A stretch of DNA of 64,000 nt from Epithemia pelagica (Eukaryota > Bacillariophyta > Bacillariophyceae > Surirellales > Surirellaceae). Of this stretch, positions 21,205 to 31,540 are shown one piece after another (within the stretch, counting starts at the first letter, position 1; every line of letters starts with the position of its first letter). The translations under genes were made by a program, and so were the position numbers. Under the pieces are notes generated by a model. It did not search any database. It was not told the origin of the DNA and saw only the letters and a program-made list of their open reading frames with translations. The DNA lies in assembly GCA_946965045.2 (NCBI GenBank), contig OX337231.1:1178001-1242000 (forward strand), written 5' to 3'.

Positions 21205-24200
21205 TCATTGAATACTTTGTTGTTGAATCCGCAAGGCTTCCATTTGGAGCCTGTGCTCCTCTTCACAAGTGCGGACCATGCCCTCCCGAATCTTGTTGTC
21301 GTTGCAGATCCCAATGCCTCTTAGAATCTTCACCCTGTCTTCTCCTTTCACCTTTCTTGTCTTGACTTTGGCCATACAAGCGGGGTGCACACAAAGTGCT
21401 CTCGTTGCCATTTAACAGATCTTACAACGCCGGGCACAAGGCCGTGTTTTGCCATCAGAATCGGTGACTGTGTCCGGATTTGGTATTGGCCTATGAGTAA
21501 AGACCGACTCTGTCGAGTTGCACGGCTGGCAAAAGGAGGAGGATGCGATAGAAGTCCCTGCATCGGTCTCCGTTGGGGAGACGACAGAGATGGACTGCTG
21601 TGTAGATTGCACGTCAATGACGGAAATAGGAGCAAGGCTTCTTGTACCACCACCAGATGAAGCCCCTCCAAGCTGGTGCCTGAAGGCATCTTGAAGCATC
21701 TGCCTTGCAAAGTTCGTAGCTTGTTCTGTGATGGACGCCATGGACTCCTGCTGCCCACCATCACCACCAGCTGTGACCGCATTCGCAGCAATGCTTGGAT
21801 GAACTTGTCCTCGACGGTCGATGTTATTGTTGAATTCATTATGCGCGAGATCCCACGCCATACAATCTGCAAAACCCTCAATCCCTTTTGAGACGGGAAA
21901 CTGCTTTCCCCCCAAATGATACCTCGTTGCAAGATAGCAATCAACCACAGTTATGCCGATGATTGTTGTGATCAAGCGAAACCATGGGTTTGGTGTTCGC
22001 CACAGCATTTCGAGTCGTAGCACGCCTTGCCGTGGGTGATTGTGCATATCAATCAGGTTGGCAACTCTGAAGTAGGTTGTAAGGCATTTGGGGCGTAGAA
22101 TGCAACGTTCTCTCACGTTGCCATATTCATCAGGGAACCTGGCTATGTAGGGGAAGCCAGGTTCCGTCGTCTCTGTATTTTTGGACTTATAACCAATGGC
22201 AACCAGGTTTACGTTGGTACCTGGTGCCAGACATTCCATCACAAGATATGCCCCGGACGGGAAGGGCTCCATCTCTTTCTTCAATTCTTCATGGGGGAAC
22301 AAGCCCGTGTTGGTTTTGATGGAGCATATAGCTTCCGGTCCGTGCACATTGTTCCCCCGCTCTTTGTCGACGCACAGGGTGTATGTACGGTGATCGCGAG
22401 CTGTAGGTTGCCGCAGTTTACGGTACATACATTTTAGGGACTCCACGAGCTTTATGCTCCCAAACCAGGAGTCCGCACATATAAGGGGTCTCATAACCCC
22501 TTGACTCTCAGCTTCCAAAGCAGATTGGCCCCAATATTGGGAGCCTTGGACCAGGCGAAGCGATGTGCCTGCAGTGATGCCACCTTCCCCCATGAACTTT
22601 TTTCCGCGCATCGGAATCTTCCCTTCCTGAATCTCAAGGAAGAGAAGGTAACCTGTAGCAGAGTCGCCCGAAACCTGTTGGCAGAAAACAAACCACAATC
22701 AAATAGATGAGGTGGTCAGCAAAACTGATAGGAGTGCAAAAGATTCAACAATCTTACCTTGAATTCCGTCCCCAGAGGCTTCGGCTTACGTTGAATGTAA
22801 GACAGATGGGAGTGTTGAGGTTTGGGTTGTTCTAGGCTGGAAGGCACTCATCGCCTCATCCAACGTAATTGTTGATGAGGCAGCAACAGTTCGACGACGA
22901 TTATTGTTGAATCCTTGACCAGCGGATTGATTTGGTTCCATTTGGCACCATGGTGGCCTCCCTCAAAGGCACGGGGAATGACCTCTTTGATATCGAAGAA
23001 CCGAGTTTTCGACATTACATTCATCCCACCTTTGCTGGCGTTGATTCTCGGTGAGAACTGCCGATGTGACACGGACTCATCATCAAACAGACAAATACCA
23101 CCTTTGTGGCATGGGGATGCACCGATGACAATGCCCCAGAATGCCCACCACTCATGCTCTGTGACGCAGCGGAGATGTCGGCTCCGAACTCTTCCCTCGT
23201 TCCGTTTATTGATTGCTGTGTTGAGTCGGTGCAGCTGTTCTCGCCAACTCCCTGAAAGACAAACAGGAAGTGAGAATTTGAAATGATCCTTCACGTGACA
23301 CAAAACGCAGCAATCAACGACTCACCTGGCCACATGTGCATGAGAAGTCGCAAGAATGGAAAGTTGTAGTTTGGATTTTCCGACGACACATTGGCATGCG
23401 AAAAAGCGCTTTCGAAGTTGAATCCAACAACCCCAACTTGCTCGAACTCTTTGACAGGGTCGTCGGGTGTCGAGTCGCCCTCAACAATCTGCCAGGTAAA
23501 AGAACGGTTGTCAATGATCTTTTTAATATCCCGCCGACTAGAAAGTGCTCGTACTATTTCCGCCTCGTCGTCAAAGAGCACGTCCGAAAGAGGCGTACCC
23601 GGAATGCTGTCTGGGTGTTTCTCAACCACAATACCGTAACGTGGATGGTTCCCCTTCCTTTCACAGACCCTGTCACCAATGTCTACGCCATTTTCCGATG
23701 GAGGTTCAAGGCACGCCGTCCAGTTTTGAGTGACCAATTCTCTTTTTCGTTGAATGTATTTCTTGTACTTTGCCCGGTGCACTTCGCGGCTTTCTAGCTC
23801 ATTGGCAAGAGCTACGCTGTTGGGGTCGATTGCATCATCATCATCTGAGAAGAGAAATGAAAAGTCTTCCATGCTGTTGAAGAAGTCATCCAACGACACG
23901 TCCGACATCTCATCCTCCTCGTTTGTGCGGTGATGGATGCGATCTTGATTTGTTGCGGCGTCTACGTTGCTGGTTTCTTGTGGCTCCTCCTCACCAATTG
24001 CACCGATGCTGTCACCACTCGAAACGGTGCTGTCATCACCGGTGAGGAGGACTGTCTCGACCACGCCCTGCTCCCCACCACTCACAAGAGTCCGCGCGTG
24101 GGGCACAGTATCATTAGTGTCAGGAGCACACTCATCCATTGCTTGAGTTGGTCCATTGATTGGTGCTGCTTGTGTGCGTGCTTGTTGTTGTTCCATGGTG

Positions 24201-24868
24201 GTTCGGCCTGGTACCTGGTGCATCACAATCTGCTGCTGCAAAGAACTGTTGTTTTCATTTTCGTCGTCGTGTCGATTTTCCTCGTCCTGGCGTTGTTGTG
24301 AGTTGCTGGAGTCATTGGGTTGGTGGTTTACCAACAAAGCCACAACCTCAACACCCTCCGTATCTCTATCTCCACTTCCTTCAAGGCGCTGTTGCTGTTG
24401 CTGCTGCTCTTGGACGCCGTTTTCATTTGCCTGCTGGTGATTGTTTCCTCGGCCCAGTTCTTCAATTCTCATCTGGTGGCGCTCTCCTTCCTGACTCTCG
24501 TTGCCCACCACTGACGGTGGAACTACTTCCTCATTCGATGCAGTTGTTGGTTCATGTTGTTGGTGTGCATCAGTTGCTGTTCTTGTTGTTGTCGTTGTTG
24601 TTGTCGCCGTCCGCTGTCGCTCTTGGGCAGGGTGCCCTGCTGCTCTACAAGAATCCAACCCAGGGAACCTATCGTCCTCTTGGACCTTCCGAAGCTGATA
24701 TGACGTCCTGTTCATCAGCTGACCTGTTCTGCTCCCATTGCTCTTGCTAAGCCGCTCAACTTCCCAAGACTTGGCTGCCAGTTTTCGAACAATGAGGACA
24801 GGCTCATTGCTGCCTCTGACGAATGCCCTGGATCCAGGACCCAATCGACTTGACGATGCTGCTGGCAT
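21205..24868 (-). pseudogene. piggyBac-like (PGBD) transposase, decayed
   Basis: Exon 1 (24868-23326) encodes a Gln/Thr/acid-rich N-terminal half. It is joined by gtgagt...tttcag to exon 2 (23251-22758), and then by gtaaga...caacag to exon 3 (22674-21205). Exon 2 carries the PGBD region around EHEWWAFWGIVIGA and ITLDEAMSAFQPR (first catalytic Asp). Exon 3 carries ADSWFGSIK (second Asp region) and VVDCYLATRYHL (third). The C-terminal Cys-rich domain (CARRCKIC ... CVHPAC) is cut by an in-frame TAA at 21412-21414. Two single-base frameshifts lie in exon 2 (near 22910 and near 22807). The family performs precise TTAA cut-and-paste; with three lesions this copy is probably inactive. Confidence 0.75.
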
Positions 24869-25365
24869 TGTCGTGGTGTTCTTGTGTTTCGTCTGCCAAC
24901 GTCGTCGTCGTCGTCACAAGTGCTATGTTCCTTGTCGTCGTCGTCTTCTTCTTCTTCTTCTTCTTTTCACCTCTTTCTCTGTGCTCAAGAAAATGGCACT
25001 TTTGGTAATGATGCTCATTACCAAAAGGATCAATTTCTTGGACACAAAGCACTCCGCACTCTTCATGGTGAACAATCCCGATGGGGACTATTCGAATGGA
25101 GGGAAGAACATGTATCTCACCATTGTATGCTTGTCAGATAGAGTCGGAGAGAACAAACACATTTTTTTAAATTCCGGCCTGTCCCCCTTGGGGCTCCCCC
25201 CAAAACTTCCGAATCAGCGCCGGAACGGTCACAAACGGGACTTGTTGGGTGTTGGGAAAGTCGACCATGGCCCAAATTTTGGCGCAAAACATATGGATTG
25301 AATGTCTTTTACATCACGACGTCCTATCACAGTCATAGGACTGTCATAGGACCCGCCGAATCAAT
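24869..25365. other. 5' region of the piggyBac-like transposase
   Basis: The region contains a ttc/ctt trinucleotide run (about 24943-24966) and a C-rich patch near 25185. It must carry the promoter of the minus-strand transposase. No gene is supported. Confidence 0.5.
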
Positions 25366-25635
25366 GTGCCCACTATGTTCTCACTATGTGCCCACATGTG
25401 CCCACAAGCCAAAAATCAAGCACAACCCCCGAACGGAGGCGCTCATATGACCTAGATATGACACATACGGGTGTCATGTGGTATCCAATGTTGATGGAGG
25501 ATGTCTTGAAGAAAAAGTTTGGGCATCCACATGTTGCCGTAGGTCTAATATTGGTCATGATCTATCTAGTTAAAATTATGTGCCCAATGGCTCTTTTTTG
25601 CGTGTAATGGGCACACGGCTAGAGTAGGCACTAGT
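25366..25635 (+). repeat. Right inverted repeat of the piggyBac-like element
   Basis: This is the inverted partner of 19104-19360. It ends in taggcactagt, followed at 25641 by ttaa. Several tgcccac motifs recur inside. Confidence 0.8.
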
Positions 25636-25804
25636 AGGGCTTAACGCTATCGAGGATTATTTCTCTGGTACAAATTGTACAGGGCCTACGTCGTTGATGT
25701 AAACTCTGAACGGTACCCGGAAACCACCAGAACCACCACAGGCCACTGCTGCAGCTGTGTTGCGTTGACATAGATCGAGGGTCAGAGAAGTCAGAACAAC
25801 AGCA

Positions 25805-26884
25805 ATGCGTTGGTCGTCCATCATTCTGAGCTTGTCGTCCTTGATAGTGGTATGCCAGGGAGTGGAAACGGAAACTGCGAAACAGACTCATCTTTTGCAA
25901 AAGAAATGGACGCTGTATCATTCCGTCGGAAATACTAATGAGTGGACGAAGCGTGCGTCTGTATTTCTTAGCGTCGATACCACTACCGAAGTTGTTCGAG
26001 AAGATGGAGAAAGCATCAAGAAATCAGGAGACAGCGAAGGATTAATTAAGCTTGAAGTGACCAATGAACAAGGATGTCTTGCTCCAGCAGCATTGCTGGG
26101 GTTGCAGGACTCGCAGTGGTACAAGCTGAAGCTAGAAGAAGACGGTTTGGAATCTTCTTCGTCCTTGTCTGTCATGACAAGTGTGTCAGCCTGTCAAATA
26201 AGAAGATCAAATTTTCGGTACGAATATGAAGAACTGGAAATGACATTTGGTTGGCTTAGGCGGTTCTCTCACAAGTTGTAAATTTCGTAACCGTCTTGAT
26301 ATTCTACGGACAGTGACGAAATTGTTCTGACATTCGGACGCAAGGGACATGTAGTGAGTATGGCTTACATGCCATTGGTTTCTCCATTGGCTCCAAAATC
26401 GTGCGACGATCTTCCTCCCATTGCCGACGATTCTGCGATTGAGTTTTCTTCTCGCATATCTTACGAGATGGCCATGCCTGGTATGACGCTCCGTACAGTG
26501 TTGCCCAGCTATCAGCCACCTCCTGGACTGAAATTTATCTCCAAAAAGAAAACAGTCGCTTCCTCAGCAACGACAGAACCATCTGCAGACGGTAAGTCAA
26601 AGACGGAGGGTGGTTCCAATCCCTTCAATACTGAGGACGACGAGGCAAAAACGGATGATCCAATCGATGCCTCTCCATTTGGATTTCTCCGGCGATATTG
26701 GTACATTATATTGCCCCTCATGATAATTAATTTCATGAGCAAGGCGGATGATCCACCGCCAGAAGAACAGCAGCCGACGTCGTCGGCAAATGGTCCCGCT
26801 GCGGCGACTCAACAAGCATCGGCCGGAGATGGTACTGCTGCTACATCCCGAGTAGGCAAGAGACGAGGGAAAAGGTCGACCTAG
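25805..26884 (+). CDS. EMC10: ER membrane protein complex subunit 10
   Basis: Two exons (25805-26217 and 26314-26884) are joined by a 96-nt gtacga...gacag intron. The splice turns SNFR into SNFRDEIVLTFGRKGHVVS, matching the conserved SNxRDE-x-VL...GxV core of EMC10. The 327-residue protein has an N-terminal signal peptide (IILSLSSLIVVCQG), a luminal beta-rich domain with the SVSACQIRRSN segment, and a single membrane helix near the C terminus (YWYIILPLMIINFMS) followed by a Pro/Ala-rich cytosolic tail. EMC10 is a luminal/membrane part of the complex that inserts and folds multipass proteins in the ER. The length suits the family; the extended tail is a lineage feature. Start ATG is followed at once by the signal peptide. 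Confidence 0.88.
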
Positions 26885-27074
26885 GATCCCAGCGCCATAC
26901 GTTCAGAGACGTTGAACTTCTTCTTTGTCTCCTCCACAACCCGCACCGCACTGAGAGACCCTTTCATCTCCAAGAGCGTAGGTCAGAGTTCTAAAATAGG
27001 AGTAAGTAGTATCACAGTTCGGTCGACTACTCCGATGCAAAATCTGAGCACTACCTAGGTTATTTCACTTCGCT

Positions 27075-28907
27075 CTACCAGAATGTGCTGTTTGGGCAAG
27101 GAATGATACTCGGCTTATCGGACTCATGACAAACAATATGAGGTTCGTCCAAGCAACAATTTTCGTACTGAAGATTCGATTCATCGTAGCGTGATGAGAT
27201 ACTGGTGCACTTGTCTGCAATAAACCATTCCCCCATTTGCTGAAAGAACTTAAGCTTGTCCACTTTCGATGCCGTCCAACTCATGTGAAATATGATAGGG
27301 TGGACTTCGCGCTTTACAAACTTCTTCATATAATCTCGATCCCTTCGATAGGTATAGCCACCGGGGAAAAGATCTTCATCTCGTGAGTAGACTTTGATTT
27401 TGAGTGCAAAAAGACTAGCTTGCTCCTGCAACAGAGATTGCAGAACCATTTGATGACTCCGCCGACTGAGGACGTCGCCACCCATCATCAACAAAGAATT
27501 GAAGAAATGAATAGTTCGCCGGTTGTTCCGAACATAGTAGAAACCTGTATTTGCAGAGTATGTTTGGTATACCACGCGATTGCCATCATCTTGAAAGTAC
27601 AGATCGAAAGACGCGTCCTTTCGACTTGTGTTGTGGAAGAAGTCCAGAGGATTTCGATACCAAACCACATCCACATCTTGAAAAAGAACATCATAGCCGA
27701 GAAGCACGGGAAGATGAACACAGTAAATCTTGGCTAACATCATTTGCGAGTAATCATTGTTGCCATATGCTTTCGCCGCTTTTGTGGGCATGCCTGCAAA
27801 AGTATTCTTCAGGTAAACAACGGTAGGACCCCCGAGGTTATTGAGGATAGTAGCTGTCTCTTGGTCTGTGGCAAACACAACAACCGACGACGTGTCTAGA
27901 CCCCGCCGTTTGGCAGAGCAAACGAAATTCAACAAAAGCTCCACTTGTCCAAAGTTGCACATCATGACAATAATGGTGTTGCGCACGGCGACCTTTTTCA
28001 AAACTGATCGAAGAATATCCAATGTGTTGTCGAGATCCCCGAGATATTGCTGTAGACGAAGCCAAAATTGTTTGGTTGTTTCATGGTATGGGGGATAGAT
28101 CAACTTGCGATTTTCATTTGCATCTCTGTTAGCAAGAACAAGCGGATGTGTTGAATCAATTTGCTCTTTCCACTCTGGTAAACGCATGTATTTTTGGATG
28201 TGATAGGCCTCATGCTGTCCCATAATTGCCATGCATTGCCTTCGCCTTCCATCATGATGCTGAAAGACAATGTTGAGAAAGTCACAATTGGCTGTCGCAT
28301 CCTCCGCCGATACTTTGGGTATCTCAGACTGCGATATGGCCTGTTGCTTAGAAACAGGATCCGATGGCACGGCATTATGATGAGAATACATAAGGAGGAC
28401 CTCATTGTTGCTTGGGTCCGAGCGATCCAGAGGAACCCCCAAATCAAATTTTTTCGTAAAATCATCACGATCAACCTTTGCCATTGCTACCACTAGATTG
28501 TGCATTCCGTCAGGAAATCTTGGATTCGGTGTAAGTTCTGTCAGAGCTTGTTGTCGCAAATACTTGCTCTTGGTCTTGGAATCTTCATTGTCGTTGTCCT
28601 TATCTGCTGCATCATTCACTCTACCAGTATCCACGGGATTCATGAATTCTTGCCTGATCTGTTGTCGAATTATGGGAGTTTCCTTGCGTATAGCTTCTTG
28701 AACCATACTGTCCACTTGCAAGGAAGTGAAGCATTCGGACTCGATGGACAACCGAGCATAAGGCGAATCTATCGCCCCGACAATGCCTATGAAGAATAAT
28801 CCATTCAAGACTGTTATAGCGCAGGCCACGATCACCAAAATTGATCCAGTGGTTGATCTGGCTATTTGTTTTTCTTTTGGTATTGGTGGTGATGTTGGAA
28901 GTCCCAT
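27075..28907 (-). CDS. Type II Golgi nucleotide-diphospho-sugar transferase (GT77-like), copy 1
   Basis: This is a 610-residue protein. I chose ATG 28907 (MGLPTSPPIPKEK) over 28982 because the paralogue at 37168-39072 also has a short cytosolic tail. A signal anchor (ILVIVACAITVLNGLFFIGIV) is followed by a coiled stalk and a catalytic domain. The catalytic domain carries the DxD-type motif VLFQDVDVVWYRNP, FATDQETA, ANTGFYYVRNN and HMSWTASK, which are landmarks of the nucleotide-diphospho-sugar transferase fold. The Cys-rich C terminus (CCLDEPHIVCHESD) probably forms disulphides. The donor and acceptor are unknown; family members transfer arabinose, xylose or galactose onto wall glycans or glycoproteins. 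A truncated and a complete relative lie 5 and 10 kb downstream. Confidence 0.82.
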   Translation of the reverse strand: MGLPTSPPIPKEKQIARSTTGSILVIVACAITVLNGLFFIGIVGAIDSPYARLSIESECFTSLQVDSMVQEAIRKETPIIRQQIRQEFMNPVDTGRVNDAADKDNDNEDSKTKSKYLRQQALTELTPNPRFPDGMHNLVVAMAKVDRDDFTKKFDLGVPLDRSDPSNNEVLLMYSHHNAVPSDPVSKQQAISQSEIPKVSAEDATANCDFLNIVFQHHDGRRRQCMAIMGQHEAYHIQKYMRLPEWKEQIDSTHPLVLANRDANENRKLIYPPYHETTKQFWLRLQQYLGDLDNTLDILRSVLKKVAVRNTIIVMMCNFGQVELLLNFVCSAKRRGLDTSSVVVFATDQETATILNNLGGPTVVYLKNTFAGMPTKAAKAYGNNDYSQMMLAKIYCVHLPVLLGYDVLFQDVDVVWYRNPLDFFHNTSRKDASFDLYFQDDGNRVVYQTYSANTGFYYVRNNRRTIHFFNSLLMMGGDVLSRRSHQMVLQSLLQEQASLFALKIKVYSRDEDLFPGGYTYRRDRDYMKKFVKREVHPIIFHMSWTASKVDKLKFFQQMGEWFIADKCTSISSRYDESNLQYENCCLDEPHIVCHESDKPSIIPCPNSTFW

Positions 28908-29256
28908 GTTGCTTGACGTCTTGTATTCCCTGTTTTGGGAGTGCCAGATGTGGTGGGTCGATGGTCGATGGAGAACGAGCATCGATTATGTGTTACGGAC
29001 ATGTGTCACAGCCGTTTCGGGAGGCTCCCCCGGCGCGAGCATCCAGAAGTCGCGCCTTGCGAAAAAGAAAAGCACGACACACATGCGACTCGACAATTCA
29101 CCCCCGCTGGGAAGTAGGAGATGACAGTTCACCCAAAAATCGCGCATACGAGCTACAACACAATACAATAGCACGAAAATCTCAGCGAGGGAACACGAAT
29201 CAACAACAGAACAACAGGTCTCCCATCCCCTACGAAACAACGATGATACATCCTGA
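28908..29256. other. Intergenic region upstream of glycosyltransferase copy 1
   Basis: The region is non-coding as far as I can see, with GC-rich sequence near 29020-29110. It holds the promoter of the minus-strand transferase and possibly that of the broken plus-strand gene to the right. Confidence 0.4.
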
Positions 29257-30011
29257 ACTCTCATCCACTATGTCCGGGGAACGTACAATCGAAGAAGAAG
29301 AATTACGGGTCTACCGTACCGTGCCCTTTACCCCCGGGAGTCGCATGCGGCTTTCCTTGCCATTCTTGATGGTGTTCGAACTGGCCAGATTCCGGGAGCG
29401 CCTACTCGCATCCCTCTCTTTCATGATGCCTCTTAACCAGCGGCGATGATCAGAAGGCCCGCTTTGAACTTCGTTACCTTCAACGAATTTTCCAGTCGTG
29501 GCTGACGTCATACCCGATGGTCAAGGAGGGTCTGTCGATGGCAAAGGTCCTGATGCTGATGATGCAACCCGGGGAATGCAAAAAGTTCCACATGGAGTAC
29601 GAGCAGGACGGAAAGTTGTACCAGAGCTTTCCCCGTTTCGGAGCCAAGACAGGTCGACAGAACATTGAATACCACCTGCAAATTCCCATGTCTAACGACG
29701 ACTACGTTTACCGAATGACGCCTGGCACAGAAATTACACTCCATAACGTCGCTATTCACCGCGGAACGTCGCATCCGGAGGGAATTCGGGGCTTTTCGCC
29801 GCTTCATTGGGATGCTTCTAGTGATTTCCTTCCCTTTTTTGAGTTTTGCCCGAGCCTGGTTCCAATGCGGCCAACAAAATATATAACAAGGGGTCTTCTA
29901 CAATGGCTGGGCCAATCGTGTAGATGTGCTTATAGAACGTCTGAATTATTCTCGCCAGAGGGAAAAAGTCTCAATGTCGGTGACGTACAAATTGAAGAGA
30001 TTGATGGATAA
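29257..30011 (+). pseudogene. Unrecognised, probably broken gene
   Basis: Two coding-like segments lie in different frames. The first (about 29260-29440) reads ESHAAFLAILDGVRTGQIPG and has no ATG in its frame. The second starts around 29450 with DDQKARFELRYLQRIFQSW and continues through GKLYQSFPRFGAKTGRQNIE to 30011. No GT-AG pair joins them cleanly, so a frameshift is more likely than an intron. A 3' ATG-initiated version (29517) is intact for 164 residues. No domain is recognised. Confidence 0.35.
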
Positions 30012-30370
30012 TCTCAGCACTCGGGAATAGATTATTTGCAGCTGCGAACCTCGAGACAATAGGAGAAACTTGCCGACTAAAAAGTTTGTTTACGAGACAT
30101 GCCATAAGTTGTTTCATATTCTATGTCGTCGTTGTTTGTTGTATACGTATTGAGCTTTGCTCGTCTCGGTACGAGATTACTTCGATTCCACTGGCGAGCA
30201 TTGAAGCCAATGCGATTTTCCCCACACCCACTCTGCAGTTTTGAAAGAAGTGCCGACGATTCACTTCACGAAGTTCGTTCTGATTCTTCATTTCATTTTT
30301 ACCTCTGCTGCGTACTATAGTCAAGAGACAGTTCTTGTCACGAGAACAGCGTTCCACGTCTGCTCCAGTT
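30012..30370. other. Convergent 3' intergenic region
   Basis: The 359 bp between the broken gene and the dehydrogenase stop contain no supported gene or repeat. Confidence 0.4.
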
Positions 30371-31540
30371 CTAGTTTACAACGTTCAGAATATCATCTTC
30401 TGTTTTCGCATGGACAAAGCTGACGATATTATCGCAGGTCATGTCAACTAATCGTTGTCGTGTCTCCAAACGACGCCATCCAGTATGAGGCGACAAAAAG
30501 ACATTTTTCAAGTCCCAAAGTTTGGAGTTTGACGGTGGCGGTTCGGTTGCGGTGACATCCAACCCCGCCCCTGCAATCATTTCCTGTTCCATACATTGAA
30601 TAAGTTCGTCTTCATTGCAAACTGCTCCACGGCTCGTATTGATGAAAAATGCGGAAGGCTTCATGGCCGAAAATTGCTTCATGCCAAAGCTGCCTCTCGT
30701 TTCATCGTTCAAGGGAGTGTGCAAACTCACATAATCTGCCTCACGCAGGACTGATTCCACATCACTAGTGCATTGAACCCGTTCATGATTACTCAACACA
30801 TGATCGGCTGGCAGTGTTCCCCGTCGACTGGTTATTAGGACATTCATTCCCAAGGCAAGGGCAATTTCGGCAACCTTGGTGCCGATTCGACCCGCTCCTC
30901 CAATGAGGCCAATCGTTTTCCCATTGATTTCTTGTAAGGGCAGCGTGAAGGGTCCAGTGAAATTAGATCGATCATTCTTCAATAGCATTTCTTGTTGTTG
31001 AAACATGCTGACAGAAAAGTTCATTAAATACGTAATCGCCATGTGTGCGACAGCCTCGGTACTATAGGTAGGAATATTGCAGACTGGAACATTGCGAGCC
31101 CTGGCTGCTTGAATGGGTAAATTATTGTATCCTGTCCCTGCTTCACACAAGAGCTTGACGGACAATGGAAACTCGTCAAAAACGTCTTTCGGCAGGGCCA
31201 TTTCTTTGGTAATGACAATGTCCGTGTCATCACCCACCATATCCAAAATTTCTTGCTTGTCTCGTACCGCATCCTGATCGCCCAATGTCAGTACGCCATC
31301 TTCACCACACACTTGTTTCAACTGACTCCAATTCAGACGGTTGTCGTAATCCAATCGAGCGGCATTCAAAAAGACCACCTTGATGGGGCGTCGGGATGAC
31401 GTGGAGAATGCCGCAGCACGGCCTCTTGCCGCAGTCCTTGTCGTCATAGAAGTAGTCCATGCATTCCGCCCGATCTTGCGGCTGCTACGACAGAATGTAG
31501 CAGTGACTTGTACGAGGCGCTTCATCGTTGCCGTTTCCAT
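30371..31540 (-). CDS. Mitochondrial D-2-hydroxyacid dehydrogenase (glycerate/phosphoglycerate dehydrogenase-like)
   Basis: This is a 389-residue protein from ATG 31540. The first 50 residues are rich in Arg, Ser, Thr and Ala without acidic residues (RTAARGRAAAFSTSSRRP), a typical mitochondrial presequence. The body is a D-isomer-specific 2-hydroxyacid dehydrogenase: substrate-domain GTGYNNL, the NAD-binding glycine motif GLIGGAGRIGTKVAE, the catalytic Arg in NTSRGAVCNEDEL, Glu in DVTATEPPP and His in LSPHTGW. It would oxidise or reduce a short 2-hydroxyacid such as glycerate or hydroxypyruvate with NAD(P)(H); the exact substrate is not evident. Its promoter and first 55 codons are duplicated at 36166-36331, where they drive the Crinkler-type fusion. 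Confidence 0.82.
   Translation of the reverse strand: METATMKRLVQVTATFCRSSRKIGRNAWTTSMTTRTAARGRAAAFSTSSRRPIKVVFLNAARLDYDNRLNWSQLKQVCGEDGVLTLGDQDAVRDKQEILDMVGDDTDIVITKEMALPKDVFDEFPLSVKLLCEAGTGYNNLPIQAARARNVPVCNIPTYSTEAVAHMAITYLMNFSVSMFQQQEMLLKNDRSNFTGPFTLPLQEINGKTIGLIGGAGRIGTKVAEIALALGMNVLITSRRGTLPADHVLSNHERVQCTSDVESVLREADYVSLHTPLNDETRGSFGMKQFSAMKPSAFFINTSRGAVCNEDELIQCMEQEMIAGAGLDVTATEPPPSNSKLWDLKNVFLSPHTGWRRLETRQRLVDMTCDNIVSFVHAKTEDDILNVVN

Larger units (their letters stand above)
19104..25635 (-). mobile_element. piggyBac-like composite element with long inverted repeats
   Basis: The element is bounded by related inverted repeats of about 260 bp (19104-19360 and 25366-25635), whose outer ends both read cactagtgcctac inward. 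Inside lie a decayed piggyBac-family transposase (21205-24868) and two other genes (19402-19989, 20378-20969). A ttaa, the piggyBac target, stands at 25641-25644 just outside the right repeat, with a cccta-like end beside it. The corresponding left position reads tttt, so the target-site duplication is not preserved or the boundary differs. The 6.5-kb unit could alternatively be an old transposase copy flanked by two related short non-autonomous elements. Confidence 0.55.

Noticed and set aside
24156-24750. Plus-strand Leu/Val/Cys-rich frames opposite the transposase N terminus
   Set aside because: They are the antisense of Gln/Thr/Asn codon runs in the piggyBac-like exon 1 and carry no motif.
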